Positions 1-11,900 of a stretch of DNA of 64,000 bases are shown here, piece after piece. The stretch is from Lycium barbarum (taxonomy: Eukaryota; Streptophyta; Magnoliopsida; Solanales; Solanaceae), in assembly GCF_019175385.1 (NCBI RefSeq), contig NC_083337.1:20321885-20385884 (forward strand), given 5' to 3'. A program made the position numbers and the translations under genes. Each line of letters starts with the position of its first letter. Position 1 is the first letter of the stretch. The notes under the pieces are model-generated. The model saw only the letters and a program-made list of their open reading frames with translations, was not told the origin of the DNA and ran no database searches.

Positions 1-940
1 ATGTACATGATATACATATACATGCGTATCAAGTGTATACACATACCTAGAGGTAAGACGGGTATTTTAACAAAATAGACAAGTACTCAAGATAACTAAT
101 TATTAATAGTAGTTAACTAATCATGGTCAAATTAGGACGTAATTAATTTAACATATGACTAATAAAAATTCATTTTTACAAACATGGCCTCAGTTGGTTT
201 TAAAGCTAAATAGTTATTACCATTATGACCCTTTTATCTAACCAATTGCAATAATATCCTGGACAAATCTTAGTCCAAGTAATTATTTTAGGTATTGCCT
301 TATTTTATCCTAATTAACCAATTAAAACTAATTTTGCTAATGACCTCAATTGATTTTCCAATGGATTTGGTCATCTCAATTAAAACCAGTAGGAGGCTAA
401 ATTTTGCAAAAACCAATTGTCTTAAACCATGAATTGGTTAACTCGAATGGGGTCATGCAGGTAAACAATTAAATACTTAAAACTAATTTGCCATAATGAA
501 CCTCAAATTAGCTAATTAGCCAGATTGAGTACTAAAGCAATTCATTAATTTCAAGCAACTATGCAAACACAAAGAATTAAAGATTGAGAGGTAAAATGGT
601 CAATTCCTTTAATTACTCAAATACCTTGGATTAAATAAAATAAATCTTTTTTTATTTGACTTTTCGACAATTTAGAAATTAAGTGAATAATTGTTTAAAA
701 TTGTTTTGACTTTGATTAATTCTAACAAAATATTTCATAAATGTCATAAAATACCAAGTATCAACTAAATAATTTGTAATGCAATAAAACTGCTTTAATA
801 AACTTAAAGGGGTAAAGTATTGGCCTAACAATTTTATATATAAAAAAAAATCAGCTCTTTAAGATGCATGGTTTATTTTATTTATTATCCAACGAATCCG
901 ATTGATTAAAATAAATCACGGGAGGTCAAAAATTAGGTGT
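1..940. other. AT-rich DNA without a recognisable gene
   Basis: This stretch is strongly AT-rich, with many near-repeats of AATTGGTT/AACCAATT type and no open frame of useful length on either strand. It ends in a run reading AAAATTAGGTGTCAACA, which could be the CA end of a worn LTR, but no partner LTR was found in the window. No gene is supported. Confidence 0.5.
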
Positions 941-1403
941 CAACAACTTCCCCTTCGGTGTTCGGGGATGGCGAGACCATTCCTGAGCAACGAAATTTGA
1001 CTAACCCTATATTTTGACTGACCCGACTCATTGTTATGCATTTTCACACATGTGGCCGAACCTTGGTTTCTGGGTTTCCTACGTATCTTGGACTATACGA
1101 GAATTCAGGCCGCTTGTAGTTCGACTCAACTAAGGACTTTTAAGTGATTTGGCAGGAAAGTCTTGAGATTCCCGGTGTAGTGTCCGGGGTTTCTCTAGAC
1201 GGCTGTTGGAATGTGACCAACTCTCTGGTTTTGAGTCCGCCTACGTATCCCTGGTCTCTGGGAATCAGTCCCTTATAGTTCGACTTGCTGGAGAAGAGTA
1301 TATCCTTTATGCGGGAATACCTTCAGATTTCCTGATGTGTATCCGACCGGTGGCATTTTATCAAAAAGAAAAATAAAAACGGGCAAAATTGTGGCTGAGT
1401 CTG
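941..1403. repeat. Unclassified repeat with an internal ~160-bp duplication
   Basis: Two diverged copies of one unit lie about 160 bp apart. Each has CCTACGTATC followed about 30-40 bp later by TAGTTCGACT (near 1078-1127 and 1239-1286). The block stops where the family-A LTR begins at 1404. It may be untranslated sequence of another large retroelement; this is inference. Confidence 0.4.
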
Positions 1404-4094
1404 TGTAACCATTTGGTCGTTATAGTCTTTCCGGCATTTTCACCCCTTTTCGAGCTTAGTTAGATCACTTTTGACCCGAGGGAACCATTGACACACTTCT
1501 CGAAGTGTCTAGATTTGATTTGGGCGAATTTTTGGGAAATATGGGCTTTAAGCAAAAAAAGAGTTGACTCAAAGTTGACTTTTGGGTAAACGAACCTTTT
1601 TCAAAAAACCGTCGATTCCGAGAGGTCCGGATGGTCATTTAGAACTTGTGTGTATGTCTAGTTGGGTTCCCAATGCACTCGGATGCATTTTGAGACTTGG
1701 ATTGGGAAATTAGAGTTGAGGTATCGGGAGTTGAATCGGTCAACGAGACCTCCGTTGGGAATTTCGAGGATACAAGTGCGTTCGTAGCGTGTTTTTATGT
1801 GTGTCTATGTATGTGGTTTGTGAGCAGATGGCCTCGGGAATTAGTCGGAAATTGGGGTTGAAGTGTGAAACTTAGAGAACTTTCTGGTGTCTGGTGCCCG
1901 CTTTAGCGGCACCAGCACCGTTGAAGCGGTCACCCAACCGCTGGAGCGGTCCTTGCCAATTGGGCATGACCTCTGTAGCGGTCATGGTACCCCTGGAATA
2001 GCCTTAGCGTCACGAAAGCGGGTGACGGGCAGTAAGCTTGTTAAATGAGGTGTTAAAAGCCCTTAGTCTATCATTTAATACCACTCTGAAATTTGAGCTC
2101 TTGGGAACTATTCTTGGAGATTATTGGTGAAGATTCTTGGTGGTAAGTCTTCCTAACCTTCTTGCTAATTCATTTTCCTAATCATCTTAGATCCCCTTTT
2201 TCTTGTTAGTTCATTAGTAATGGAAGATTAAAAATGGGTTTTGATGGATTGTTCTATCTAGGGTTATTAATGATGAAATTGATTGGGTTATGCTAGATGA
2301 TGATGTATCTAAGGTTGTTAATCATATATCTCCCATTATTAGCATTGAATTCTTGAATCAAAGAGTTAGGGTTTATACCCAAAATTGAGGGTTTTGCTAG
2401 AATTTCGAAATTGTGTGAACCTTTGTGTTAATTTGGCAATTAGTTGATGGGTTTTGATCACCTAGTGTTTAATTTGATATTTTACCCCCGAATTTCCGGT
2501 TTTGACCTTGTAGGGCTCGTTTCCCCGAATTCTAAGGTTGGCTTTTGACCTAAATTGAATGATAGCAATATAGGTATCAATCCTCGTGATTTCTAATCCA
2601 GATTTTTAATATGCCTAGACTTTCTTGATCTTGAGGCTCAGCAGAAGGGGAAAGCGAAGGAGTGATTATTGGTGTTTTGCTCTTCGACCATCCAGGTAGG
2701 TTATGGCTTACCCTTGCTGAGACTTCGTGTAACGAAGTATATATTTAGATTATATTGTCGGAGAAAGCATGTAAACCTTCGCGTATGAAGTTGGGTTGGA
2801 TAATGTATTAGGTTGAGCCCTATTGTGTGTTTGGGGCTAGCCACTCCGCTGTGTTGTAATTGAGTTGTCCTATTGTTGTGGGCTTGATGCCGCATAGTGA
2901 TAGTGGATATTAGAGACTATTGAGATATCTTGTTCATGATATTGTGGTGCCCCACTTTTTGGCATTTGATTTCGGGGATAGTGTTTTTATATGACTTGTG
3001 TAGTCTTTCATGATATTGTTGTGTACCCATGTTTGGTACTTGTGATATTGATCTGATTATTCATGTTGACGCATACATCGCACGCATTCACATCTCGGAT
3101 GATAGATTGCTGATACATTGTTGATACTTGATGAAACTCTATGATGAGCTAAGCTCAGTTTGCATGAGAGTGATGTGAGTAGTCCGATATCCGATGGTTG
3201 TCCCAGAATTGTGGATTGTGTGCGAGTGATGTGAGTAGTCTGATGTACGATGGTTGTCTCGGAATCGTGGATTGTGTGATATGAGATTCCGATGATTGTC
3301 CCGGAAACGTGGATGAGTGAGTACATGGACTTCGCGGGTCCCCTATGGGTTGTGCTACCCGGACATCGATACTTCCATCCGGAGTGAATGTGTACGCCGC
3401 ATTGCATTGCATTGGCATTCATACATCATTGTGTTGCATTGCATCTTGTCTTATATTGTGATGAACCGGTGATTTACTTGTGTTGTTGATTTTGGATTGG
3501 ATATATATATTTAGACTTGGCATACTTGGGTGATGACGAATACTTGTTGCTGATTGTGTTTGACTTATACTTGTTGATTTATCTGCCTACCCAGCATTAT
3601 TGTCTGAATTATATTGGCTATACTTAGTTGGCGGATGATACCTATCAGTATTGTGGTTTTGTACTGACCTGCACTTGATGCATTCTTTTATGAATACAGC
3701 GTTCTAGGTTGGATCTGCTTCCATCTCCCGTGGCTGATAGTCGCCATCAGTACAGCTTCGAGTTTTTAGGGTGAGCACGCGACGTTCGCTGCCTTGAACA
3801 CTCCTCTTATTATGTCTTACTTTTCCATTTGAGACATAGACAAATTGATGTATTATTATATTCCAGACTTGTATATTTTCTTCTAAATGCTCTTGTATGG
3901 ATTAGACTAGACCCTGGGTGTATTTCTTATTTTTCGCATTTTCTCCTGTATTATTACCGTAAGACTTATGTAAATTGCTCGCTTCTACTTAATTGATTTA
4001 TTTAGTTATGCCTTTACTATCGTTGGGTTAAGAGTTCGCTTACCGAGGTGGGAAAGGTAAGTTGCCGCACGACTTAGCCAAATTGGGTCGGACA
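1404..4094 (+). repeat. 5' LTR of element A
   Basis: The LTR begins TGTAAC and ends GGGTCGGACA (canonical GGGTCGTGACA), about 2.69 kb, directly before the primer-binding site. It aligns with 9331-11611 for most of its length. U3 holds a GC-rich cluster of palindromic words of the form ACCGCTNNAGCGGT (about 1890-2030) just upstream of a TTAAAAGCCC stretch. The downstream part has about three ~60-bp tandem units at 3160-3310, each with GATGTGAGTAGTCYGAT. No strong TATA box is seen. Confidence 0.92.
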
Positions 4095-4097
4095 AGT

Positions 4098-4109
4098 TGG
4101 TATCAGAGC
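4098..4109 (+). other. Primer-binding site of element A (tRNA-iMet)
   Basis: TGGTATCAGAGC lies 4 bp after the LTR end. It is complementary to the 3' end of plant initiator tRNA-Met and fixes the LTR/internal border. The leader that follows carries the shared blocks TGTCTGGTAGAGTC (4141-4154) and TATAGGACATTTAGGAA (4198-4214). Confidence 0.93.
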
Positions 4110-4307
4110 CCTAGGTTACTCGGTCTATAATACAAGAGCGTGTCTGGTAGAGTCTCGTGGATTGATACGATGAGCTCCATAATTATCTGTGAGAGGGTAT
4201 AGGACATTTAGGAAATCTCACTTTCTTTCATTCTTTCGTGCTATTTTATTCTAATTGGTATCTGAAAAAATCAAATTGGTTTCTGACTCTTATCTATTTT
4301 CTCACAG

Positions 4308-5861
4308 ACGGTGAGGACTCGAGCTACTATAGCCTGAGGTCAGGTGCCAGCGCCTGCAGCTGCGGCTCGCACCAGACGGCGAGCGACAGCCAGAGGGCGC
4401 GGCAGAGCTAGAGGCCACGGTGATGCCCCAGCCTATGGTAGGGCTCCTGCGGTAGGACAGCAGTGCGAGAGATCTCCGTCTCTAGAGCCTGGGTATCAAC
4501 ATGATCGAGACTAGGCCGCAGAGGATGGTGTGGCCCCAGCACGGACATAACCCGAGGTTAATTCTGATCAGCCCTATGCAAGATACTATGGCCAGAGTCT
4601 TACTTCATCTAGATGCCTAGCAGGCTGCTGCTAGTGTTACTACTCCTGGCGATGGTTCACAGACCAGAGTTGGGGCGCAGACCCCTGGGCAGAGACCTAC
4701 TCGGGTAGCACACCCCGCTGCAGCTATGGCTCCCCGTATTGATGCGGTACCCGCTCCTGGTGATGATCTTAGGCCCATGGAGGGCGCTATTATGACCGTG
4801 TCTGTTTAGGACCTTGTTGGGAGGTTTAGTAAGTTAGAGTCGCCGAGGTATTAGGGTTCTTTTTCTGAGGACACTTATGAGTTCATCCTGGATATGCATG
4901 AGTTGCTACATAAGATGGGGATCGTGGAGACCCATGGAGTTGACTAGGTGTCCTACCAGTTTCGTGGCAAGGCGAAGACTTGGTGGAGGTATTTTGTAGC
5001 TTGCAAACCTGAGGGTTCCCCTCCCTTGACTTGGACTCAGCTCTACTAGGCCTTCTTTGAGAAGTATGTGCCCCGGTCTTTGAGAGAGGCGCGTAGGGAG
5101 GAGTTTCTACATCTTCAGTAGAGGGGTATGCCGGTGGAGGCCTATGTGACCCTCTATCTGTATCTAGCACATTATTCCACTCCTTTGATCCTACTGAGGC
5201 TGACATGATCAGGCGTTTTGTTGGTTGGCTAGTCCGTTCTCTTCAGATTCCTTACCTTTAGATGGAGGCTATGAGGGCTTCTTTCCAGTCCATCGTCGAG
5301 CATGCTTCTTTGGTTGAGGGCGCTAAGGCCCGTGCATTTGGTGGTTGTGAGAAGAGACTGCGTCAGACTGGGAGTTATGGTGGTTCTAGTTCAAGGGGTG
5401 TCGGTCAGTCATCTAGGCTGTAACAGCCATATTCCGGACGCCCTGTGCATTTAGATTTGTAGGATTCGCCCAGTGAGCCACCTAAACAGAGAGCTCCCGA
5501 GAGTTCGTTTTCTTGACCAGTAGACAAGGTTGTTTCATCCAGGTCCTCAGCTTCAGCTTATAAGCCTCCGACTTCTCTGACCTATTATTCTTATGGAGAG
5601 GTTAGGCATATTGCTAGGAGATGTCCCTGACCCAGGCAGGATTATCAGCCACCAAGGACTCCAACATCATCTGGTGGTCGAGGTGGTGCTTCTCAGAGGG
5701 GCGGTTCACAGTCAAGCCGCGATGCTTCTCATAGTTCTAGAGCAGGATCCCAAGCAGTTAGAGGTGGTTCCCAGAGTGCGAGAGGGGGATCTCATACTGG
5801 ACTTGGTGGGGCCCATTGTTACTCATTTTCGGGTAGGCCCGAGGCAGAGGCCTCAGATGGT
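4308..5861 (+). pseudogene. Decayed gag of element A
   Basis: Gag would coat the element RNA in cytoplasmic particles. The expected start is at 4308, where the codon is ACG instead of ATG and is followed by GTG AGG ACT CG; element B keeps ATG at the matching place. A basic Arg/Ala-rich N-terminus is followed by a retrotransposon gag core (about 4870-5260, with a KTWW-type run near 4975). The frame moves from that of the start to +1 before 4879 and returns by 5184, so at least two indels exist, and many stops interrupt it. The CCHC knuckle at 5583-5624 has both leading cysteines changed to Tyr; His and the last Cys remain. Non-functional. Confidence 0.82.
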
Positions 5862-8800
5862 GTGATTTCAGGTACCATTTCTGTCCGACATAGAGCAGCA
5901 TCTGTATTGTTTGATCCTGGTTCCACTTATTCGTATGTGTCTGCATATCATGCCGTTGGTTGGGATTCGCCTTGTGATAGCATAAATATACCTATTCATG
6001 TGTCTACTCCGGCTAGAGATTCTGTTGTTATGGATCGATTTTATCGGTCATGTTTGGTTACTTTTATGGGGTATGACACTTGGGTAGATTTGATGATTCT
6101 TGATATGGTGGACTTCGATATTATCTTAGGAATCTCCTGGCTTTCTCCTTATCACGCGATCTTGGACTGTCACACCAAGACAATTACCTTAGCCATGCCG
6201 AACATTCCTAGGCTTGAGTAGAGAGGTACTTCTAGTCCCACTCCGAAGAAGATCATTTCTTTCCTTCAGGCAACGAAGTTAGTAAATAAGGGGTGTTTAG
6301 CCTATCTGGCTTATGTGCGTGACATGACTGTTGCATCTACATCCCTTGAGTCCATTCCTATTGTGAGCGAGTTCGTGAAGGTATTCCAGTCGGATCTGTC
6401 GGGTATGCCACCGGATCGCAACATTGACTTCCGCATTGACTTGGATCTGGGAACTCGCCCTATTTCTATTTCGCCATATTGCATGGCACCTGCCGAGTTG
6501 AGAGAGATTAAGGAGCAGTAACAGGATTTATTGAGCGAAGGGTTCATTAGGCCAATTGTCTCCCCTTGGGGTACTCCTGTGTTATTTGTCAAGAAGAAAG
6601 ACGGGACCATGAGGATGTGCATTGATTATCGCCAACTGAACAAGGTTACTAGTTCGAACAAGTGCCCTATGCCTCGTATTGAAGATCTATTTGACCAGCT
6701 TGAAGGTGCTTTAGTATTTTCGAAGTTTGACTTGCGTTCTGGCTACCACTAGTGGAGGATCAGGGTGAAGGATATTCCGAAGACAGTCTTTCGGACGAGA
6801 TATGGCCACTATGAGTTTCTAGTGATGTCTTTTGGGATTACCAATACCCCAGTTGCATTTATGACTGTGATGAATGGTATCTTTAGGCCATTACTTGACA
6901 CCTTTGTGATCGTGTTTATTAATGATACCTTGGTGTATTCCAAGAGTAGAGAGGAGCATGAGAGTCATCTTCGTACTGTTCTTGGATTATTGAAGAAGCA
7001 TAGCTTGTTTGCTATGTTTTTGAAGTGTGAGTTTTGGTTGGAGTCCATAGTATTCTTGGGCCATGTTGTGTCTAAGGATAGGATTATTGTTGACCCACAG
7101 AAGATTAAGGCTGTGAGGGGTTAGGCGAGGCTCACTACTATTATTGAGTGTCGTAGTTTTGTGGGTTTGGCTAGCTATTGCCATCGCTTTGTGAAGGGTT
7201 TTGCTACTATAGCTTCATCTTTGAGCAGATTGACTCTAAAGGATGTTCCCTTCCAGTGGTCACATGATTGTGATGAGAGCTTTCAAAAGCTCAAGCCTCT
7301 TATGACTTCAGTCCTGATCCTAGCATTACCCGTAGTGAGTAAGGATTTCACGGTCTATTGTGACGCCTTTCGTATGGGTTTGGGTGTTGTGTTGATGCAG
7401 GAGGGTAGACTGATAGCTTATGTTTCCCGTCAGTTGAAGATTCATGAGAAGAATTATCCTACCCATGATTTGGAGTTGTTGGCCGTGGTCTTCGCCTTGA
7501 AGATTTGGAGGCATTATTTGTACGGAGTCTATTATGAGGTTTTCACTGATCACCATAGTCTTCAGCATGTGTTCATCCAGAGAGATCTTAATTCCAGGCA
7601 GCGCTGATGGATGGAGCTCCTGAAGGACTATGACATCTCTATCGTTTACTATCCCGGGAAAGCCAATGTTATGGCTGATGCCTTGTGTCGCAAGGCAGTG
7701 AGTATGGGGAGTTTAGCTCGTTTGATTATTTTCGAGCATCTATTGGCCATGGAGGTTCAGACTCTGGCCAGCAGTTTCGTTTGCCTTGATATTTCATCCC
7801 CATGTAGGATTTTGGCTTGTGTAAAGGTGAGGTCATCTTTATTGGATCAGATCAGGACTCATCAATTTGAGGATGCTCAGTTGAGCAAGATTCGAGATAG
7901 AGTTTTGAGGGGTGAGGCCAAGGATACCATGATTGATTCTGAGGGCATTTTGAGGATTAAAGGACGTGTGTGCATTCCTTGTGTTGGTGATTTTATTTGG
8001 TTGATCTTGTCTGAGGCTCATAACTCTCGCTATTCCATTCATCCGGGGGCGACTCAGATGTACCATGATTTGATACAGCACTATTGGTGGCATCGCATGA
8101 AGAGAGATATAGTTGATTTCGCGGCTAAGTGTGGAAATTGGCAGCAGGTAAAGTATGAGCACCAGCGACCCGACGATATGCTTCAGAGGATGCCCATTCC
8201 CGAGTGGAAGTGGGAGAGGATTGCCATGTATTTTGTTGTGGGTCTTCCAAAGACCCTGGTCAAGTTTGATTCTATTTGGGTGATAGTTGATCATTTTACT
8301 AAGTCAGCTCACTTTGTTCCAGTTCAGGTTTCCTATACCGCGGAGAAGTTAGCCTAGTTGTACATTCGGGATACTATGATATTGCATGGGGTTCCTATTT
8401 TTGTCGTATCTGACTGGGTACTATCTTCACTTCCCCATTCTGGAGGGCTTTTCATGAGGATTTGGGTACCCGGTTGGATCTCAGTACATTTTTTCATCCC
8501 CAGACTGATGACCAGTCTGAGTGGACCATTCAGGTGCTTGCGAACATGCTGATATCGTATGTTATTGATTTTGGTGGTCATTAGGATCAACGCTTACCAT
8601 TGGCAGCGTTTGCGTACAATAACAGTTATCATTCGAGTATTGGCATGGCGCCTATTGAGGCTTTATATGGTAGGAGATATAGATCTCCAGTTGGCTGGTT
8701 TGATGGGTTCGAGGCCCGATCTTGGAGTACGGATCGATTGAGACAGTCCCTGGACAGAGTGAGAGTTATTCAGGCCAAGCTTTTGGCAGCTCAGAGTCGA

Positions 8801-9319
8801 CAGAAGATGTATATAGGCCAAAAGGTCCGAGATTTAGAGTTTGTTGTTAGTGACCGGGTTTTATTGAAGGTTTCACCCATGAAGGGTGTTATGAGATTTG
8901 GAAAGAGGGGCAAGTTGAGCCCCAGGTATATTGGTCCATTTGAGATTTTTGACCGTGCGGGCTATGTAGCTTATGAGTTGGAATTGCCGCCAGGCTTGGC
9001 GGGAGTTCATCCGATTTTCCATGTTTCGATGCTGAAGAAGTACCATCCTGATGGTACCTACATTGTTTGTTGGGATTCGATATTACTTGATGAGAATTTG
9101 CCCTATGAGGAGGAGCCTATTGCGATTTTGGATAGGCAGGTTCGAAAGTTGAGGTTGAAGGAGATTGCTTCTGTGAAGGTGCAATGGAAGAACCGTACTA
9201 TCGAGAAGGCTACTTGGCAGACTGAGTCCGACATGCATAGCCAATATCCCAGTTGCTCACTGATTCAGGTATTTCCCCGTTCTTTTCCTTTCTTCACTCG
9301 AGGACGAGCGATGGTTTAA
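5862..9319 (+). pseudogene. Decayed pol of element A (PR-RT-RH-IN-chromodomain)
   Basis: The domains are in gypsy order. An aspartic protease has DPGS at 5913-5924. RT spans about 6350-7100, with YRQLNK and the catalytic box changed to FIND (6915-6926) from FxDD. RNase H has its Asp at 7362. The integrase zinc region starts at the His codon at 8019, with the second Cys of the pair changed to Trp (8139). The first integrase Asp is Tyr (8229), while Asp 8412 and Glu 8519 remain. A chromodomain-like tail lies at about 9100-9250. In-frame stops end at 6221, 6521, 6752, 7124, 7607, 8357 and 8584, and a one-base loss near 8415-8418 shifts the frame. Most stops fit C-to-T or G-to-A changes. Confidence 0.92.
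9295..9310 (+). other. Pre-polypurine-tract hairpin, element A copy
   Basis: CTCG-AGGA-CGAG forms a short stem with the AGGA loop seen at the same place in family E. It lies about 20 bp before the 3' LTR. One stem pair is C-G here where family E has T-A, and both sides changed. Confidence 0.6.
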
Positions 9320-9330
9320 TTGATATCTAA

Positions 9331-11611
9331 GGTAACGACCCGTTTGGTCGTTACAGTCTTTCCGATATTTTTTCCCCTTTTCAAGCGGGTTAGCTCACTT
9401 TGACCAGAGGGGACCTGTAGACACGCTTTTTGAAGTGTTTAGATTTGATTCGGGCGACTTTGTGTGAAATATGGGCTTTAAGCGAAAAAGAGTTGACTCA
9501 AAGTTGACTTTTGGGTAAACAGACCTTTTTCATAAATTTGTTGATTCCGAGAGGTCCGGATGATCATTTAGAACTTGTGTGCATGCCTGGTTCGGTTCCC
9601 AATGCACTCGGATGCATTTTGGGACTTGGGTTGGGAAAATGGAATTGAGGTATCGATGGTTGACATGGTCAACGAGACCTCCGTTAGGAATTTCGAGGCC
9701 ATGTGCGCGTTCGTAGCGTGTTTTTATGTGTGTCTGTGTATGTGGCTTGTGAGCAGATGGCCTCTGGAATTAGTCGAAAATTCGGATTGAAGTGTGAAAC
9801 TTGGAGAAATTTCTGGTGTCTGGTAAAGCGGGCACCAGCACCGCGGCAGCGGTACCGCTGAAGTGGTCACCCTGCCGCTGGAGCGATCCTTGCCAATTGG
9901 GCATTACCGCTGTAGCGGTCATGGCACCGCTGGAGCGGCCGTAGCGTCACGGAAGCAGGTGACGGGCAGTGAGTACACTAAATGAGGTGTTAAAAGCCCT
10001 TTGTCTATCATTTAATACCATTCAGAAATTTGAGCTCTGGAACTATTCGTGGGGATTATTGGTGAAGATTCTTGTGGGTAAGTCCTCCTAACCTTCTTGC
10101 TAATTCATTTTCCTAATCATCTTAGAAACCTTTTTTCTTGTTAGTTCATTAGTAATGGAAGATCAAAATGGGTCTTGATGGATTGTTTTATCTAGGCTTA
10201 TTAATGATGAAATTGATTGGGTTATGCTAGATGATGATGTATCTAAGGTTGTTAATCATATATCTCCCATTATTAGTGTTGAATTCTTGAATCAAAGAGT
10301 TAGGGTTTATACCCAAAATTGAGGGTTTTGCTAGAATTTCGAAATTGTGTGAACCTTTGTGTTAATTTGGAAATTAGTTGATGGGTTTTGAACACCTAGT
10401 GTTTAATTTGATATTTTACCCCCGAATTTCCCGTTTTGAACTTGTAGGGCCCGTTTCCCCAAATTTTAAGGTTGGGTTTTGACCTAAATTGAATGATAGC
10501 AATATAGGTATCAATCCTCATGATTTCTAATCCAGATTTCGGATATGCCTAGACTTTCTTGATCTTGAGGCTCAGCGGAACGGGAAAGCGAAGAAGTGAT
10601 TATTGGTGTTTTGTTGTTCGACCATCCAGGTAGGTTATGGCTTACCCTTGGTGAAACTTCGTGTATCGAAGCATATATGTAGATTATATTGTCGGAGAAA
10701 GCATGTAAACCTTCGGGTGTGAAGTTGAGTTGGATATTGTACTAGGTTGGGCCCTGTTGTGTGATTGGGGCTAGCCACCCTGTGGTGTTGTGATTGAGTT
10801 GTCCTATTGTTGTGGGCTTGATGCCACATAGTGATAGTATATATTGGAGACTATTGAGATATGTTATTCATGATATTGTGGTGCCCCACTTGTTGGCATT
10901 TGATTTCGGGGATAGTGTTTTTATATGACTTGGGTAGTCTTTCCTGATATTGTTGTGTACCCATGTTTGCTACTTGTGATATTGATCTTATTATTCATGT
11001 TGACTCTAACATCGCACACATTAACATCTCTCATGATATATTGTTGATACATTATTGATGCGTGATGAAGCATTGTGATGAGCTGACCTCAGTTTGCATG
11101 AGAGTGATGTGAGTAGTCCGATATCCAATGGTTGTCCCAGAATCATGGGTTGTGTGCGAGTGATGTGAGTAGTCCGATGTACGATGGTTGTCTCGGAATC
11201 GTGGATTGTGTGATGTGAGAGTCCGATGATTGTCCCGGAATCGTGGATGAGTGAGTACATGGACTTCGCGGGTCCCCCATGGGTTGTGCTACCCGGACGT
11301 CGATACTTTCGTTCGGTGTATATGTGTACACTGCATTGCATTGCATTGGCATTCTTACATCATTGCTTTGTATTGCATCTTGGCTTATATTGTGATGAAC
11401 CAGTGATTTACTTGTGTAGTTGATTTCGGATTGGATATATATATTGAGACTTGACATACTTGGATTTAGATGCTTCAACCTAGGTGATAACGGAAACTTT
11501 TTTCTGATTGTGTTTGACGTATACTTGTTTATTTATCATCCTACCTTACTTTATTGTCTTAATTATGTTAGCTATACTTAGTCGGCCAATGACACCTACC
11601 AGTACTGTGGT
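9331..11611 (+). repeat. Truncated 3' LTR of element A
   Basis: It starts GGTAACGACCCG (expected TGTAACGACC) and follows the 5' LTR through U3, the palindrome cluster (9820-9965) and the ~60-bp tandem units (about 11095-11260). Homology stops after ACTGTGGT at 11611. The next bases match the interior of family-B LTRs, so the last ~0.45 kb of this LTR has been replaced. Confidence 0.88.
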
Positions 11612-11900
11612 CTTCATAGGTCCCCCATGGGTCATGGCTATGAGGCATTGCCCTTAGCATATGTGTACGGTACTGAGAGGAGGCCTGGGGGCATTGCATT
11701 GCATCCCACATCATTGCATGGTACATTCCCTCGTTAATTTCTTGGCTGATGACTTGATTGAGTCATGGCTTTCTTGTAAGGTTCTCTTATTTAGAAACTT
11801 GACGGACTTGAGGATTAAAGATTACTCCTAGGCCTATGATCTGAGGATATTGAGACTTATTGTGCTTTGTGAGTTGTGAACTATTATTGAATATGCTTAG
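11612..11900 (+). repeat. Family-B LTR fragment, left half
   Basis: This matches the reverse complement of about 29930-30235 in element B (GGTCCCCYATGGGTCATGGC, then GAGGCATTGCC and CCTGGGGG-type sequence). It is joined directly to the broken A LTR. It is interrupted at 11900 by element E and resumes at 22150. The last five bases, CTTAG, are the left target-site duplication of E. Confidence 0.8.

Larger units (their letters stand above)
1404..11611 (+). mobile_element. Element A: degenerate Ty3/gypsy chromovirus (Tekay/Del type)
   Basis: A full-order LTR retrotransposon: 5' LTR, iMet primer site, gag, protease, RT, RNase H, integrase, chromodomain-like C-terminus, pre-tract hairpin and 3' LTR. 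The 3' LTR loses homology to the 5' LTR at about 11611, where a family-B LTR fragment begins, so the true 3' end and its target duplication are gone. Pol runs in one frame for over 2.5 kb with seven stops and a single frameshift near 8415. Catalytic residues are lost in RT and integrase. The element is dead. Its gag start context matches the leader of non-autonomous element B, so A-type elements may once have mobilised B. Confidence 0.93.

Noticed and set aside
1..1403. Possible host gene at the left edge
   Set aside because: No open frames, no splice-like exon chain, and repeats in the right part. Nothing supports a gene.
4883..5206. Minus-strand frame of 107 codons within gag of A
   Set aside because: It is the antisense of the decayed gag core. 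The sense strand explains the sequence.
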